64,000 nucleotides of DNA from Syngnathus acus (lineage: Eukaryota > Chordata > Actinopteri > Syngnathiformes > Syngnathidae): assembly GCF_901709675.1 (NCBI RefSeq), contig NC_051087.1:1196001-1260000 (forward strand), written 5' to 3'. Shown here piece by piece: positions 55,801-64,000 of the stretch; position 1 is the stretch's first letter; the number at the start of each line of letters is the position of its first letter. Under the pieces are notes generated by a model. It ran no database searches. It saw only the letters and a list, made by a program, of their open reading frames with translations, and was not told the DNA's origin. The position numbers and the translations under genes are program-made.

Positions 55801-56378
55801 AAACCCTAACCCTAGTTAGAAACCCTAATCTTAGAAACCCTAAAAGTAGTTTGAAACCCTCGTTGGAAACCCTAACCTTAGCTTTAAAACCTAGTTTGTA
55901 ACCCTAAGCTTGGTTTAAAACCCTAGTCGGAAACCCTACCCCTTGTTTGAAACTTTAATTAGCGATGGCAAAACTCCTTGGAAACCCTGGTCGGAAACCC
56001 TAACCCTAGTTTTGAAGGCCTAGTTAGAAGCCCTGATCTTAGAAACCATAAAAGTAGTTTGAAACCCTCGTTGGAAACCCTAACCCTAGCATTAAAACCA
56101 AGTTTGTAACCCTAACCTTTGTTTAAAACCCTAGTCGGAAACCCTAACCCTAGTTTGAAACCCTAAATAGCAAAGGCAAAACTCCTTGGAAACCCTGGTC
56201 GGAAACCCTAACCCTCGTTTTGAAAGCCTAGTTAGAAACCCTAATCTTAGAAACCCTAAAAGTAGTTTGAAACCCCCGTTGGAAACCTTAAGCCTAGCTT
56301 TAAAACCTAGTTTGTAACCCTAACCTTGGTTTAAAACCCTAGTCGGAAACCCTAACCCTAGTTTGAAACCCTAATTAG
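52837..56378. repeat. Telomere-like (CCCTAA-derived) higher-order satellite, 3.5 kb
   Basis: Dense GAAACCCTAACCCTAGTTT-type sequence in which CCCTAA, the vertebrate telomere hexamer on the C-strand, is interspersed with AGTTTGAAA spacers. The marker GCAAAACTCCTTGGAAACCC recurs about every 207 bp (near 52900, 53107, 53315, 54153, 54360, 54570, 54777). Longer units of about 386-425 bp carry extra runs of CCCTAACCCTAACTCTAA. It has no coding potential: the ORFs through it are Asn-Pro or Gly-Leu repeats. Confidence 0.93.
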
Positions 56379-56380
56379 TA

Positions 56381-56404
56381 GGGGTGTAACGATTCATCGA
56401 TACA
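56381..56404. mobile_element. Solo transposon end at the array/gene junction
   Basis: It repeats the left end of the element at 52301 (GGGGTGTAACGATTCATCGA plus TACA), with the same TA before it, and then stops. The adjoining gene's last codons and stop fall inside it. Confidence 0.85.
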
Positions 56405-59110
56405 CATCAACCTTGTGAATGGGCCAAGCGTCGCGTGGCCCCCTAGCGGGCGGCGGAGGCGGCGACAGGTCCGAGGCAGCGGCGGCGTAAGCGTTGTCAT
56501 CGTCCGGACAGCGGCGAGCCGAATCGGGCGTCTGGCCTTTGGGCAGGAAGGCACCGCAGCGGCGCCGGCTGTAGAGCGCGCACGCCACCGCCAGCGACAT
56601 CAGCAGCAGGAAGCTGAGTAGGAAGAACAGCACGTACACGCCTTTGGTCTCGCCCGACAGGCCACGACTGCAGCCTGTCACACACACAACACACACCTTG
56701 TGGGACAACGGGCCAAATGGGCTGGGGGTCACACAGTGAGACAACGGTTGTCATGGTGACCTGCGGGCTTGCGCTCCACACACACGGTGCCCACGGGTCC
56801 CAAATGCGACTCGTCCCGGAAGCCGTCTTTGCAGCGGCACCTGTACGAGCCAAACTGATCCAAGCAGTCGGCGTTGACGCCGCACAGCGCCAATTGGGTC
56901 CCACATTCGTTGACGTCTGCGGTTTGGGAAAAAAATAAATCACTGCAAGAACCAAATTTCTGTTTCTGACATTGGTTGAGGACAATAAACTCAAATGTGG
57001 TCAGGTCTGGCGGCCCACTTCTGCAAGTCGGTCTCACCTCCAATGGAGACCGAAGCGACGACGCTGTGATGCGGACTCCCAACTGGGCCGACGCTGCTGC
57101 CGACCATATTGTGGAGGTTCTGGTGGATGCCGGAGAAGGCGTGGCTCCGCCCACTACCCACGCTCAGCCACATGATGTAAAGTTCTCCCGCTCGGAGCCT
57201 GGACATTGGTTTTTTATTTCGTGTTTCAACATAAGCGATAATGTACAAAACTAAACGAGCAGCAAGTGTAACAAACCTTTTAATTCTTTTGAAGGACAAG
57301 CTGATGGGGATGTGAAGCCCGTCCAGATGTTGGAGGACCTGAAGAAGAGGTCATTGTCATTATTCATAAACGCACACGTTGGTCAACAAAAGTTCCGGCG
57401 GCCATACCAGAGCCCTGACAGACTTGATCAGTGACCCGTCCAGATGATGCTGGTTGCGCTTGTGCTCCTGATTGAGTTGGACCTCCACCGACACTTCGAA
57501 CAGCTGATCTGCTCAGAGAGCGAGCCGGGACAATGCCGAGGACAGGAGTGAGGCGGACGGCTCGGGATCGGTTCCGAACCGATGTGGACTCACCGCCGGG
57601 CTGATGTAGAGCTTGAGAAGAGTTCCAGATGTTGACTGCAGGTGACATGTATGTGCGTTAATAATAGTCCATCGAATTTCCCATTATTGGTAGAATACAA
57701 TTCTGAGTCTGACTCGATGAAATTTATTTGACACGTCAAACTGTTAGTACTCACGTGTCCCTCCGTGATCCGAAAGTTCTCCGGAGGATGAGGACGTATT
57801 TGTGACCATCTTGTTTTGACCTGCTTCCGTTGGCTGGTTTTGATTTTCTGGCAGATTAGGTCCAGCGTTGGGGCTCAGGGTGGGAAGGAAGCCGCCGGGG
57901 AGTTGGTTCACTTGCTCGTGTGCTGGTCCCGTGGGGTCAGATGGGTCCAAGAGGATTCGGGGGGCGCCTCGTTCCAGACGGGACGTTCCGTGTGGTGACT
58001 CAGGAGCGTCGGCAATGTTAGAAGAATCTAACAGGGGGAACACGTCAGCGGTCGCCGTGGGACGCCGCTCGCGCTCCCCCGCTATCATCGGTCCAAACTC
58101 ATCCCAGTCCTCAAGGTCCCAGTTCCCGTCCGGCCCGGAGGTGCCATCTGACGGGTGGTAGGCCACGGGGGGTCCGAAGGTGCGGTAGCGTGCGTAGAAT
58201 CCCCGGTACTGCTGAGCGGGCCAGCCGCCGATCAGCAGGACCACGCGGAGGGTGTCGGACAGTGACGCGTACGTGGCCTCGCGCCAGCACCCCTGCAGGA
58301 CCCGGTGACCCGCGGAGGTTCCGGACGAAGGTTTGACGGGCTCATCCACGTGGATTTGATCCTGCTTTAGGTGACAGTCCTCATTGGGGGTCAGGTCCTG
58401 GAGGTGCAAGTAGACCCGCTTGCCATCGGGGGCTTGGATGGTCCAGTTACACCACAGGGGTGGGTTGGCGCAAAGGTAGTCGGGCGAGAAGAAGTCGCCG
58501 CTGTCGCCTCCCAGACGCCGGTGGCAGCTTCTCAGGGCGTAGAAGGCCCCGCCCCCTTTACCTGCTGTACCTCAAGTAATATAGAACACACAGTAGAGAC
58601 ACTAAGGGAGTTTCACCAGTAAAACAAAATCCAACTCAAACGAAGTCAAACTACTCCTAAAAAGAGTGAGAGTAAAGGAAAATGCAGAAATAAAAAAACA
58701 AAGTCAACCAAATCAAAAGATAGTAAAACTCTCTCTGTATTGACACGCCAGAAAAGTTGGCGAGATTTGCCCGTGACTAGATTTGTGTTGGACTTTGGAG
58801 GTGCCATATAAAACATAAATTGCAACAATAATTTGAATGACTCATGTGTGGCAAACATAACATCGATGATAAGAATAAGAATAACAACAAAGGTTGACTA
58901 ACCAGAGACCTGTTTGGTTTCGTCCCCCAGGAACTGCAAATAGATAGAGCACGCACCAAACACAATTTGATGACACACGAGTCAGCAAACAAGAAGGTGC
59001 GCCCCAACAAAGCAAAGCGTTTCGAGTGCTCTTCTTACCTGCGCCTTGCAGGAGGTCCGCAGAGTCCCTAGCACAAGGCTCAGGAGCAGCACGTGACTTT
59101 TAAGGGTCAT
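56394..59110 (-). CDS. Unrecognised CUB / SEA-like / EGF single-pass membrane protein
   Basis: Minus-strand exons in consistent phase: 59039-59110, 58903-58933, 57755-58561, 57594-57635, 57408-57508, 57277-57338, 57038-57198, 56761-56916 and 56394-56674 (570 residues). It starts with a signal peptide (MTLKSHVLLLSLVLGTLRTS; an upstream in-frame Met at 59128 is possible). A CUB-like domain follows (SPDYLCANPPLWCNWTIQAP ... LQGCWREATYASL ... YRGFYARY), then a Pro/Ser/Thr-rich stretch, a SEA-like region (DQLFEVSVEVQL to VVASVSIG), and a calcium-binding EGF module (DVNECGTQLALCGVNADCLD). Next come one membrane span (GVYVLFFLLSFLLLMSLAVA) and a short Pro-rich tail. The order suggests a shed or cleaved cell-surface protein. 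I do not recognise the orthologue. The stop codon lies within a transposon end. Confidence 0.75.
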
Positions 59111-59611
59111 CGGTTTGCGAGCAAACATTTTTTGGCAGGCTTGTATTCTTTTTGTTGTTGTCTTTTCGATACACATGCATGAAAAGTGCCCAGGCGGAAG
59201 TGACGTGGCCACCTCTTGTTGTTTCGCGGGCGCCTATTTCAAGTGCGCACGTGCAAACGACTGGGGCTAATCGGGGAGTTGATTGGTTGTCGTGTCACCG
59301 ATGGCCACCAGAGGGAGACAAAAACATCCACATTGGGTCCTGTTTGTGTTTGGTTCATCCACAATACGAATTATAAATACAAGAAATTCTGTTGGAGTGG
59401 ATTCTTGTTTGTTATTTTACAAACATGATCATTAATACATCATGGATGATACAAGCGGTCTTGACTGATACCCAGTTATCATTTCTATGACATTAATACT
59501 CAATATGACATCATTTTTTCAATTGTATGAAATATTATATAAAAATAAACATCCCATCAGTAGCCGAGCTTTCACTCTTTGGCATTTGACGTGCTGAGCC
59601 TCTGTCTCTAA
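59111..59611. other. Intergenic, CUB gene promoter to b3gnt2-like 3' end
   Basis: The CUB gene is transcribed leftward from about 59130-59250. The right part should hold the 3' UTR of the glycosyltransferase. No further gene seen. Confidence 0.45.
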
Positions 59612-60802
59612 TCAAGTTTCCGTCCAACCGCAGGTCTTCCACATCCTCAGCATCTCCTGCGCCGTGCGACCGTTCACCACCATCGACTTGGTATGCGCGC
59701 ACGCATCCTCGCCGTCCTTCTCCTCGTCATTGTCGCCACTGCGGTGGACCTTGCGGGCGGCAAAGCCCGGGTGCTTCTGTGGGATCAGACCCAGTTTACG
59801 GAGGCACAGGCCCTCGTAGACCTCGTGGACTGGGAAGAGGAGGACGCGGCGCGACACGTCGTGAAGACGTAACGCCAGCGCGCCGGAGAGCAGGAAGCCG
59901 CCCGATGCAACGCGAGGCGGATACGTTCCTGTGAAAACACTCGGTGGGACAAAGTCCGGGAGAGCCCGGTCTGCGGCCGGGCGGCCGTTGAGGACGACAT
60001 CACTGACAAACAGGAAGTCTCTGCCGGTGCGGGGCAGAGACTCCAGGAAGTCCAACACCCGGAACGTGTTGACAAAGGTGTCGTCGTGGGCCTCCAGGAC
60101 AAAGCGGGCTCGAGGACAATTGCGACGAAACCACTGCAGGAAGAGGGCCTCCTTCAGGCTCAAGTTGAGGGCCGTCTCCCTAAACTCCCACTGGAGCAGG
60201 TCCCCGTGAAGCTCTGCCTCCCGGCCCAGCATGCCTTGCAGATTTGGGTGGTGGTCCTCGGGCGGCGTCCGCCCCAGCAGGAAGACGATGGCCACTGTGC
60301 GGTTGGCGTGGACGCCAGCGTGGCCCCACGTCTGGCGAATGGCCTGCCGCCGCCCGAAATGCGGCACCAGGGACTTGATGGCGAGCAGCAGGAAGGGATC
60401 CGCTCGTCGGCACCCCAGACTCGGAGCGATGACGACATTGGACTTCCTACAGTGCATGTAGAGCAGGAAGTCCTGGAGGCTTCGGGGCAACGTGTTGTAG
60501 TCCCAGACCTGATGTTCACAATTGAGGAAAAACAAATTGAAATATCAACCCAAAAACATACACTTGTGTGGCGCCACAGTCTCCATCACCTGGGTGACAG
60601 CTCTGCGGTCCGCTCGGCACGAGTCCGGTGGAGGCCCGCTCAAGTCCAGCCGCCGCTGCTCGTGGTTCCAGAAGGACGCGCGCGTGCGCGGCTTGAAAAG
60701 TGCGCCGTGGTCTCGGCCGGGTATCCAGCTGAGCGTCGCCAGGATGCTGCACGTCAACGCGTTGAGCAGCAGCAGGAACAGCAGCAGCAGCAGCTTTGGC
60801 AT
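59612..60802 (-). CDS. B3GNT2-like beta-1,3-N-acetylglucosaminyltransferase with altered active-site motifs
   Basis: Golgi type II membrane enzyme of family GT31; B3GNT2 extends poly-N-acetyllactosamine chains. Minus-strand exons 60590-60802 and 59612-60508 give 369 residues. The start MPKLLLLLFLLLLNALTCSI is a signal anchor. Family blocks: WDYNTLPRSLQDFLLYMHCR, FLLLAIKSLVPHFGRRQAIR, TWG, FLLGRTPPEDHHPN, SLKEALFLQWF, ASGGFLLSGALALRLH. Oddities: the metal-binding DDD is HDD (EAHDDTFVNT), and the family's (D/E)DVYxG block, which holds the catalytic base, is HEVYEG. Human B3GNT2 has a single coding exon, whereas this gene has a coding intron. The commd1 neighbour matches human 2p15, so descent from b3gnt2 is likely, but activity is doubtful. 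Confidence 0.82.
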
Positions 60803-61455
60803 GGCGGCCGGCACACAGCAGGACCGCACTTGCGCCCGAGCAGCCGCTTTTACGCCCGGCCCCACCTGCAACGCACGTAGCCATGCCGGAGTCTGGACGA
60901 GGACTCCGGGGGGACTTTCAGATGCTTCACCGGCGCTGGGATACAACGGAACATTTGGGAACATGGCGCCGCGTGGCTGCTGCGCAATCTCAACACGCAC
61001 GTCCGCACAAAGGATGGCATTCTCCCGCACTTAACAGGCGTCACACGCTTGCAATCAAGACCCCCACGTGATGCTGAAACAAGATGAACTGGTTTTTCTC
61101 AAATGGGCGGGGAGGCATGTCTTTTTTTTCGGTAGGAGTGGAATAAAGTGCAATTGCACATTCACTCCAGTAGGTGGCAGACGCAGTCTTGTTGTCAGAG
61201 TGCACAAGAGTGGAGAGGTGTCATTAAAACAAAATTTTAGACATAAGATTAAGATACAATTTATAATCTCTTGGGGGGGGGGGCAAAATATTTTCATTCT
61301 GAGGGAGGCTAACAAAAAAATACAGTCTGTGAGTCATTTTGGATCCAGGCTTGGAAAACAAACACGTCATCAAAACGTGAACCACAGGAAAGTTAGCCCG
61401 CTGGTCACGAATGAGACTCCGCGCCTCAGACTTCCTTTTCAGCACAACACGAGCT
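60803..61455. other. Intergenic, b3gnt2-like promoter to commd1 3' end
   Basis: GC-rich near the glycosyltransferase start. Possible untranslated exon donors (CACCTGCAAC on the plus strand near 60868). No gene seen. Confidence 0.4.
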
Positions 61456-62535
61456 TCAAGCGCGCTGAACGGCGGCGTCAATGGCCGTTTGGATGGCGGC
61501 CATCTTGTTCAGCACGTGTTGTACGTTGTGCTCGTCCATCTCCACGCACACAAAGTTCGACTCCTGTAAGACAAAATTGTCAAAACAATGGCAGCCGCGT
61601 CAAATTTGCCGATATTGTCCGGGAAGCGATCCTGTGTTATTGTCAGACTATAACAAATATTTTCTTCTGATATTTGGCAGAATTATGATCAGAAAGGGAT
61701 TCCACCCGACAAAGTCTTGGCATCCGGAAAAGGCTTACCTGCTCGCCGTTGCCTAGCTCCAGCTCCAGCAGGGCGAGTGGCCCGCCAAGTGGCGGCCCTC
61801 CGCGTCTATCTGCCGTTTGGAGGTCCAGCCTCCAGGACAGGCCCCGAAGGGCGGGTTCCCAGCGGCTGTGCGCCAGGAGGCTTTCACGGACGCGCCCGCG
61901 CTGGCTCTTCCAAAAGCGGGCCAGGGCGGCAGCCTGCTCGGGGGTGACGCCGCCCGACCCCTGCTTGCAGGTGTGGGCGGTGAGAAAGGCCTCCAGCTGG
62001 GCGTGGTCCATGTCGGCCGTGGCCATCGACTAGGGAGGGTGCAAAACGTTAAACGTGTCACCCCTTCAGTTCAGACCGATTCACGTGACATCACATGTGA
62101 CGTCATTAACAGGCGCTGTCTTTACCAATACATCAATGTCTTTACTTATCATTAATAGCGTGAAGAGTATCTATCAACAATACTCCGTGTCTTTACGAAT
62201 AACATCATCGCAGACAGTTTGTAGTAGTTGTACTAGGTTCATCTTGTTTTTTCTTTTTCAATTACTTCACTGGTTCTTCTATATCAAACAATTTGTTTTA
62301 GGTTCATTTGTAAATGAATAGAAGAACCAGTGAAGTGACAGTTTGTAGTGTTTCTGACCTTAAGGAGCGCCTTCATTTTGTCGTATAAAGCCTTGAAGTG
62401 TTCCGGAGTGGCCTCGGGGTAAAGTTGACTTTTCAAATGCTCCTCCGTCACGTCGCTGTTTCGGTAAAATATTTGCTGCGCGACACCGCTGAGCAGCGCG
62501 CCGAGCGGACTCCTGGCTGACTCCGTCTCCGCCAT
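61456..62535 (-). CDS. commd1: COMM domain-containing protein 1
   Basis: A component of the Commander endosomal recycling complex, also linked to copper handling and NF-kappaB turnover. Minus-strand exons 62359-62535, 61739-62029 and 61456-61563 give 191 residues (human 190). The helical N-terminal domain has SQLYPEATPEHFKALYDKMK and MDHAQLEAFLTAHT. The COMM domain starts at RESLLAHSRWEPALRGLSWR and ends VQHVLNKMAAIQTAIDAAVQ. I chose the second Met (62535) because it lines up with the human start. An in-frame Met at 62550 would add five residues. Confidence 0.95.
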
Positions 62536-62550
62536 CTTGGACTCTTCCAT

Positions 62551-62878
62551 TGTGACGCTGGAAAATGACGTCACATCCGTGCAGCATTCTGGGGCTTGGA
62601 GTTTATCTTCCGCGGCCCGACCGAGTTCATTTTCACGCATTCGATACACCGAATAAAACGGAATAAAAGAAATAAGATTAAATAAATAAATAAATAAAAA
62701 CATATGACTTCACAAACGTCACGTAATGAAAAGTTTTTAAAAGGTAAATACAAGAATAAAGGCGTGAAAATAAAGCTTTAATGATGAGCAAGTCGTTTTT
62801 TTTGTTTGTTTTTTACATCATTTTCTTGCATTATATATCAGTCACGTTAGCGTGCTAATGCCAGCTTAAGCTTATCAT
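62551..62878. other. commd1 promoter side and short intergenic
   Basis: Includes CCATCTTGG and ATTTTCACG words by the commd1 start, a TAAATAAATAAA run near 62680, and AT-rich sequence down to the next gene's stop. No gene seen. Confidence 0.45.
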
Positions 62879-63922
62879 TTAGCAAACAAAGAGTTGTTGG
62901 TCATCAACAACCTCAGGCCCATCTTCCTCTTTCTCCTGCCCCATTCCCACCTTGCCCCGACCAGTGTTGCCCTCGTCCCGCCCCACCGCCACCTTGCCAC
63001 CACCCGGGTTGCCCTTGAGCAGCCCCATTTCCTGTTTGTCCTCGGCCCGCCCCACCGCCACCTTGCCCCTCTGATGTTGCCCTCGCGTTGGCCCATTTCC
63101 ACCTCTTCTTTGCCCCACTGTTTGCCACTCGTCTTCTGCCCCTCCTACTCTTTGCGCCCACCCTCCTGCTCCTCTACCTCCTTGTCCCTCCGTGCCAATC
63201 ACACCTTGGCCTCCCACTGGCCCTTGCGCCCCACTTGGCTGCCCTACTCCCTCCAAGTCGCCTTCGTCCAAGTAGCATTGAGGGGAGATCTGCCCCAAGG
63301 TGGAGCAACTGCTGCACGTCATGGCACCGCTGGCAAACTGACAGCGAAAGATATTTTCCAGGCCGCCTATATGTTTCCCCATGTCGGATAGGGCTCTTTT
63401 CAGCCTGTCGACGGGTATGGAGGTACCGCTTTTAGGTTTCACTAATTTGGAGAAGACGAGCACGTGTTCATTCCATCCCTGGATGCCCTGTAGCATTCTG
63501 AGGATGCTCAAGGCGTTATTTCTTTTGGCGCAGCGCGCTTCGCAGGGTGTCGTGTACACATAGAACACCAACAGACCCGACTTATCCTTATTCGTAGCCC
63601 AGGCGCTGAACTTCTCGAGGACCCGGTATTCGGCGTGGTCCGACTGGCCGTCTTTCACAGCACCGGGGCACTTCATGGCCACGTCGTGCCACGTCATGGA
63701 CTCCTGCCGGCACGCTCTCAGAACATCCTGCCACGGCACCTGCGCCCTGGGACATTGCATCGCCACGTCGGGCCACCTCAGAACGGTTGCGGCCAACACA
63801 TTGTTGCCCTCGTACACGTTGCAGTCCAAGATGGTTTTCTTCACATCCAACTCTTGGACTCGACTGAGGTCGTATGAACCTGGAACGACGCCGGGCGGGA
63901 TGCTCACGGCCATACTGAACAT
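62879..63922 (-). CDS. Uncharacterised protein with AID/APOBEC-type zinc signature (HAE-x27-PC-x3-C)
   Basis: An uninterrupted minus-strand frame of 347 codons from an ATG at 63922 (MFSMAVSIPPGVVPGSYDLS). The frame stays open upstream only through a CA microsatellite; an acceptor (GTGTTAG) near 63931 may make this the main or last exon. Residues H96-A97-E98 and P126-C127...C131 match the H(A/V)E-x(23-28)-PC-x(2-4)-C pattern of the cytidine-deaminase fold (His and two Cys bind zinc, Glu is catalytic), with hydrophobic strands SGLLVFYVYTT and EHVLVFSKL as expected. Before it lie three 14-residue repeats (Trp-x-Asp-Val...Cys, at W50, W64, W78). After residue 225 the chain becomes Gly-rich with GKVAVGR repeats. 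I cannot name an orthologue. Function is unknown; deaminase activity is inference. Confidence 0.7.
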   Translation of the reverse strand: MFSMAVSIPPGVVPGSYDLSRVQELDVKKTILDCNVYEGNNVLAATVLRWPDVAMQCPRAQVPWQDVLRACRQESMTWHDVAMKCPGAVKDGQSDHAEYRVLEKFSAWATNKDKSGLLVFYVYTTPCEARCAKRNNALSILRMLQGIQGWNEHVLVFSKLVKPKSGTSIPVDRLKRALSDMGKHIGGLENIFRCQFASGAMTCSSCSTLGQISPQCYLDEGDLEGVGQPSGAQGPVGGQGVIGTEGQGGRGAGGWAQRVGGAEDEWQTVGQRRGGNGPTRGQHQRGKVAVGRAEDKQEMGLLKGNPGGGKVAVGRDEGNTGRGKVGMGQEKEEDGPEVVDDQQLFVC

Positions 63923-63939
63923 GGGCAAACCGCTAACAC

Positions 63940-63948
<9 letters not shown>

Positions 63949-64000
<52 letters not shown>
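63949..64000. repeat. (CA)n microsatellite running off the window
   Basis: At least 25 CA units to the last base. Reading through it gives a spurious Val-Cys repeat. Confidence 0.97.

Noticed and set aside
52837-56378. CRISPR-like array (regular repeats and spacers)
   Set aside because: The units are degenerate CCCTAA-type satellite without constant repeats and unique spacers, in a eukaryotic genome with no cas genes.
63923-64000. Upstream extension of the deaminase-like frame as a Cys-Val repeat
   Set aside because: It is the CA microsatellite in frame; the protein most likely starts at 63922 or at an exon boundary near 63931.

Overview
This window is animal nuclear DNA, almost certainly from a teleost fish. 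The evidence is short GT-AG introns (mostly 70-400 bp), vertebrate orthologues that can be followed exon by exon, two tandem fish-type class II cytokine receptor genes, and teleost-style repeats (L2/Rex-like LINE tails, a tRNA-derived SINE, a hAT element with an 8-bp target duplication, palindromic MITEs). I cannot name the species. Exon coordinates were read by eye from splice signals and reading phase; the exon sums below keep phase through each gene.

Layout: hyls1 (+, 1-3219, 5' end outside the window) ends tail-to-tail with mrpl4 (-, 3746-5615). After a divergent intergenic space come taf5l (+, 6756-9000), a capn9-type calpain (+, 10072-15547) and ltv1 (+, 16490-19371). Next lies a duplicated interferon-gamma-receptor-1-like pair (-, 20060-22718 and 25683-29516), separated and invaded by LINE, hAT and SINE sequence. 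Then follow mdh1 (+, 32788-36426), ugp2 (+, 38424-41456) and vps54 (+, 42689-47991), the same neighbours as on human 2p15. A repeat-rich block covers about 48.7-56.4 kb: a 234-bp hairpin-bearing satellite, a terminal-inverted-repeat element and a 3.5-kb telomere-like CCCTAA array. Beyond it, on the minus strand, are an unrecognised CUB/SEA-like/EGF membrane protein (56394-59110), a b3gnt2-like glycosyltransferase (59612-60802), commd1 (61456-62535) and an unnamed AID/APOBEC-signature protein (62879-63922). A CA microsatellite runs off the right edge.

Most genes are housekeeping: ciliogenesis (hyls1), mitochondrial translation (mrpl4), SAGA/PCAF transcription (taf5l), 40S biogenesis (ltv1), malate/aspartate and UDP-glucose metabolism (mdh1, ugp2), and endosome-to-Golgi tethering (vps54). 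The less ordinary parts are: (1) the minus-strand protein at the right edge, with an HAE-x27-PC-x3-C zinc-deaminase signature and an internal 14-residue repeat; (2) the receptor pair, where one copy keeps JAK1- and STAT1-like docking motifs and the other has lost both; (3) a membrane-protein gene whose stop codon lies in a transposon end next to the telomere-like array; (4) a b3gnt2-like enzyme with altered active-site motifs; (5) a second copy of the mrpl4 presequence exon 19 kb away.
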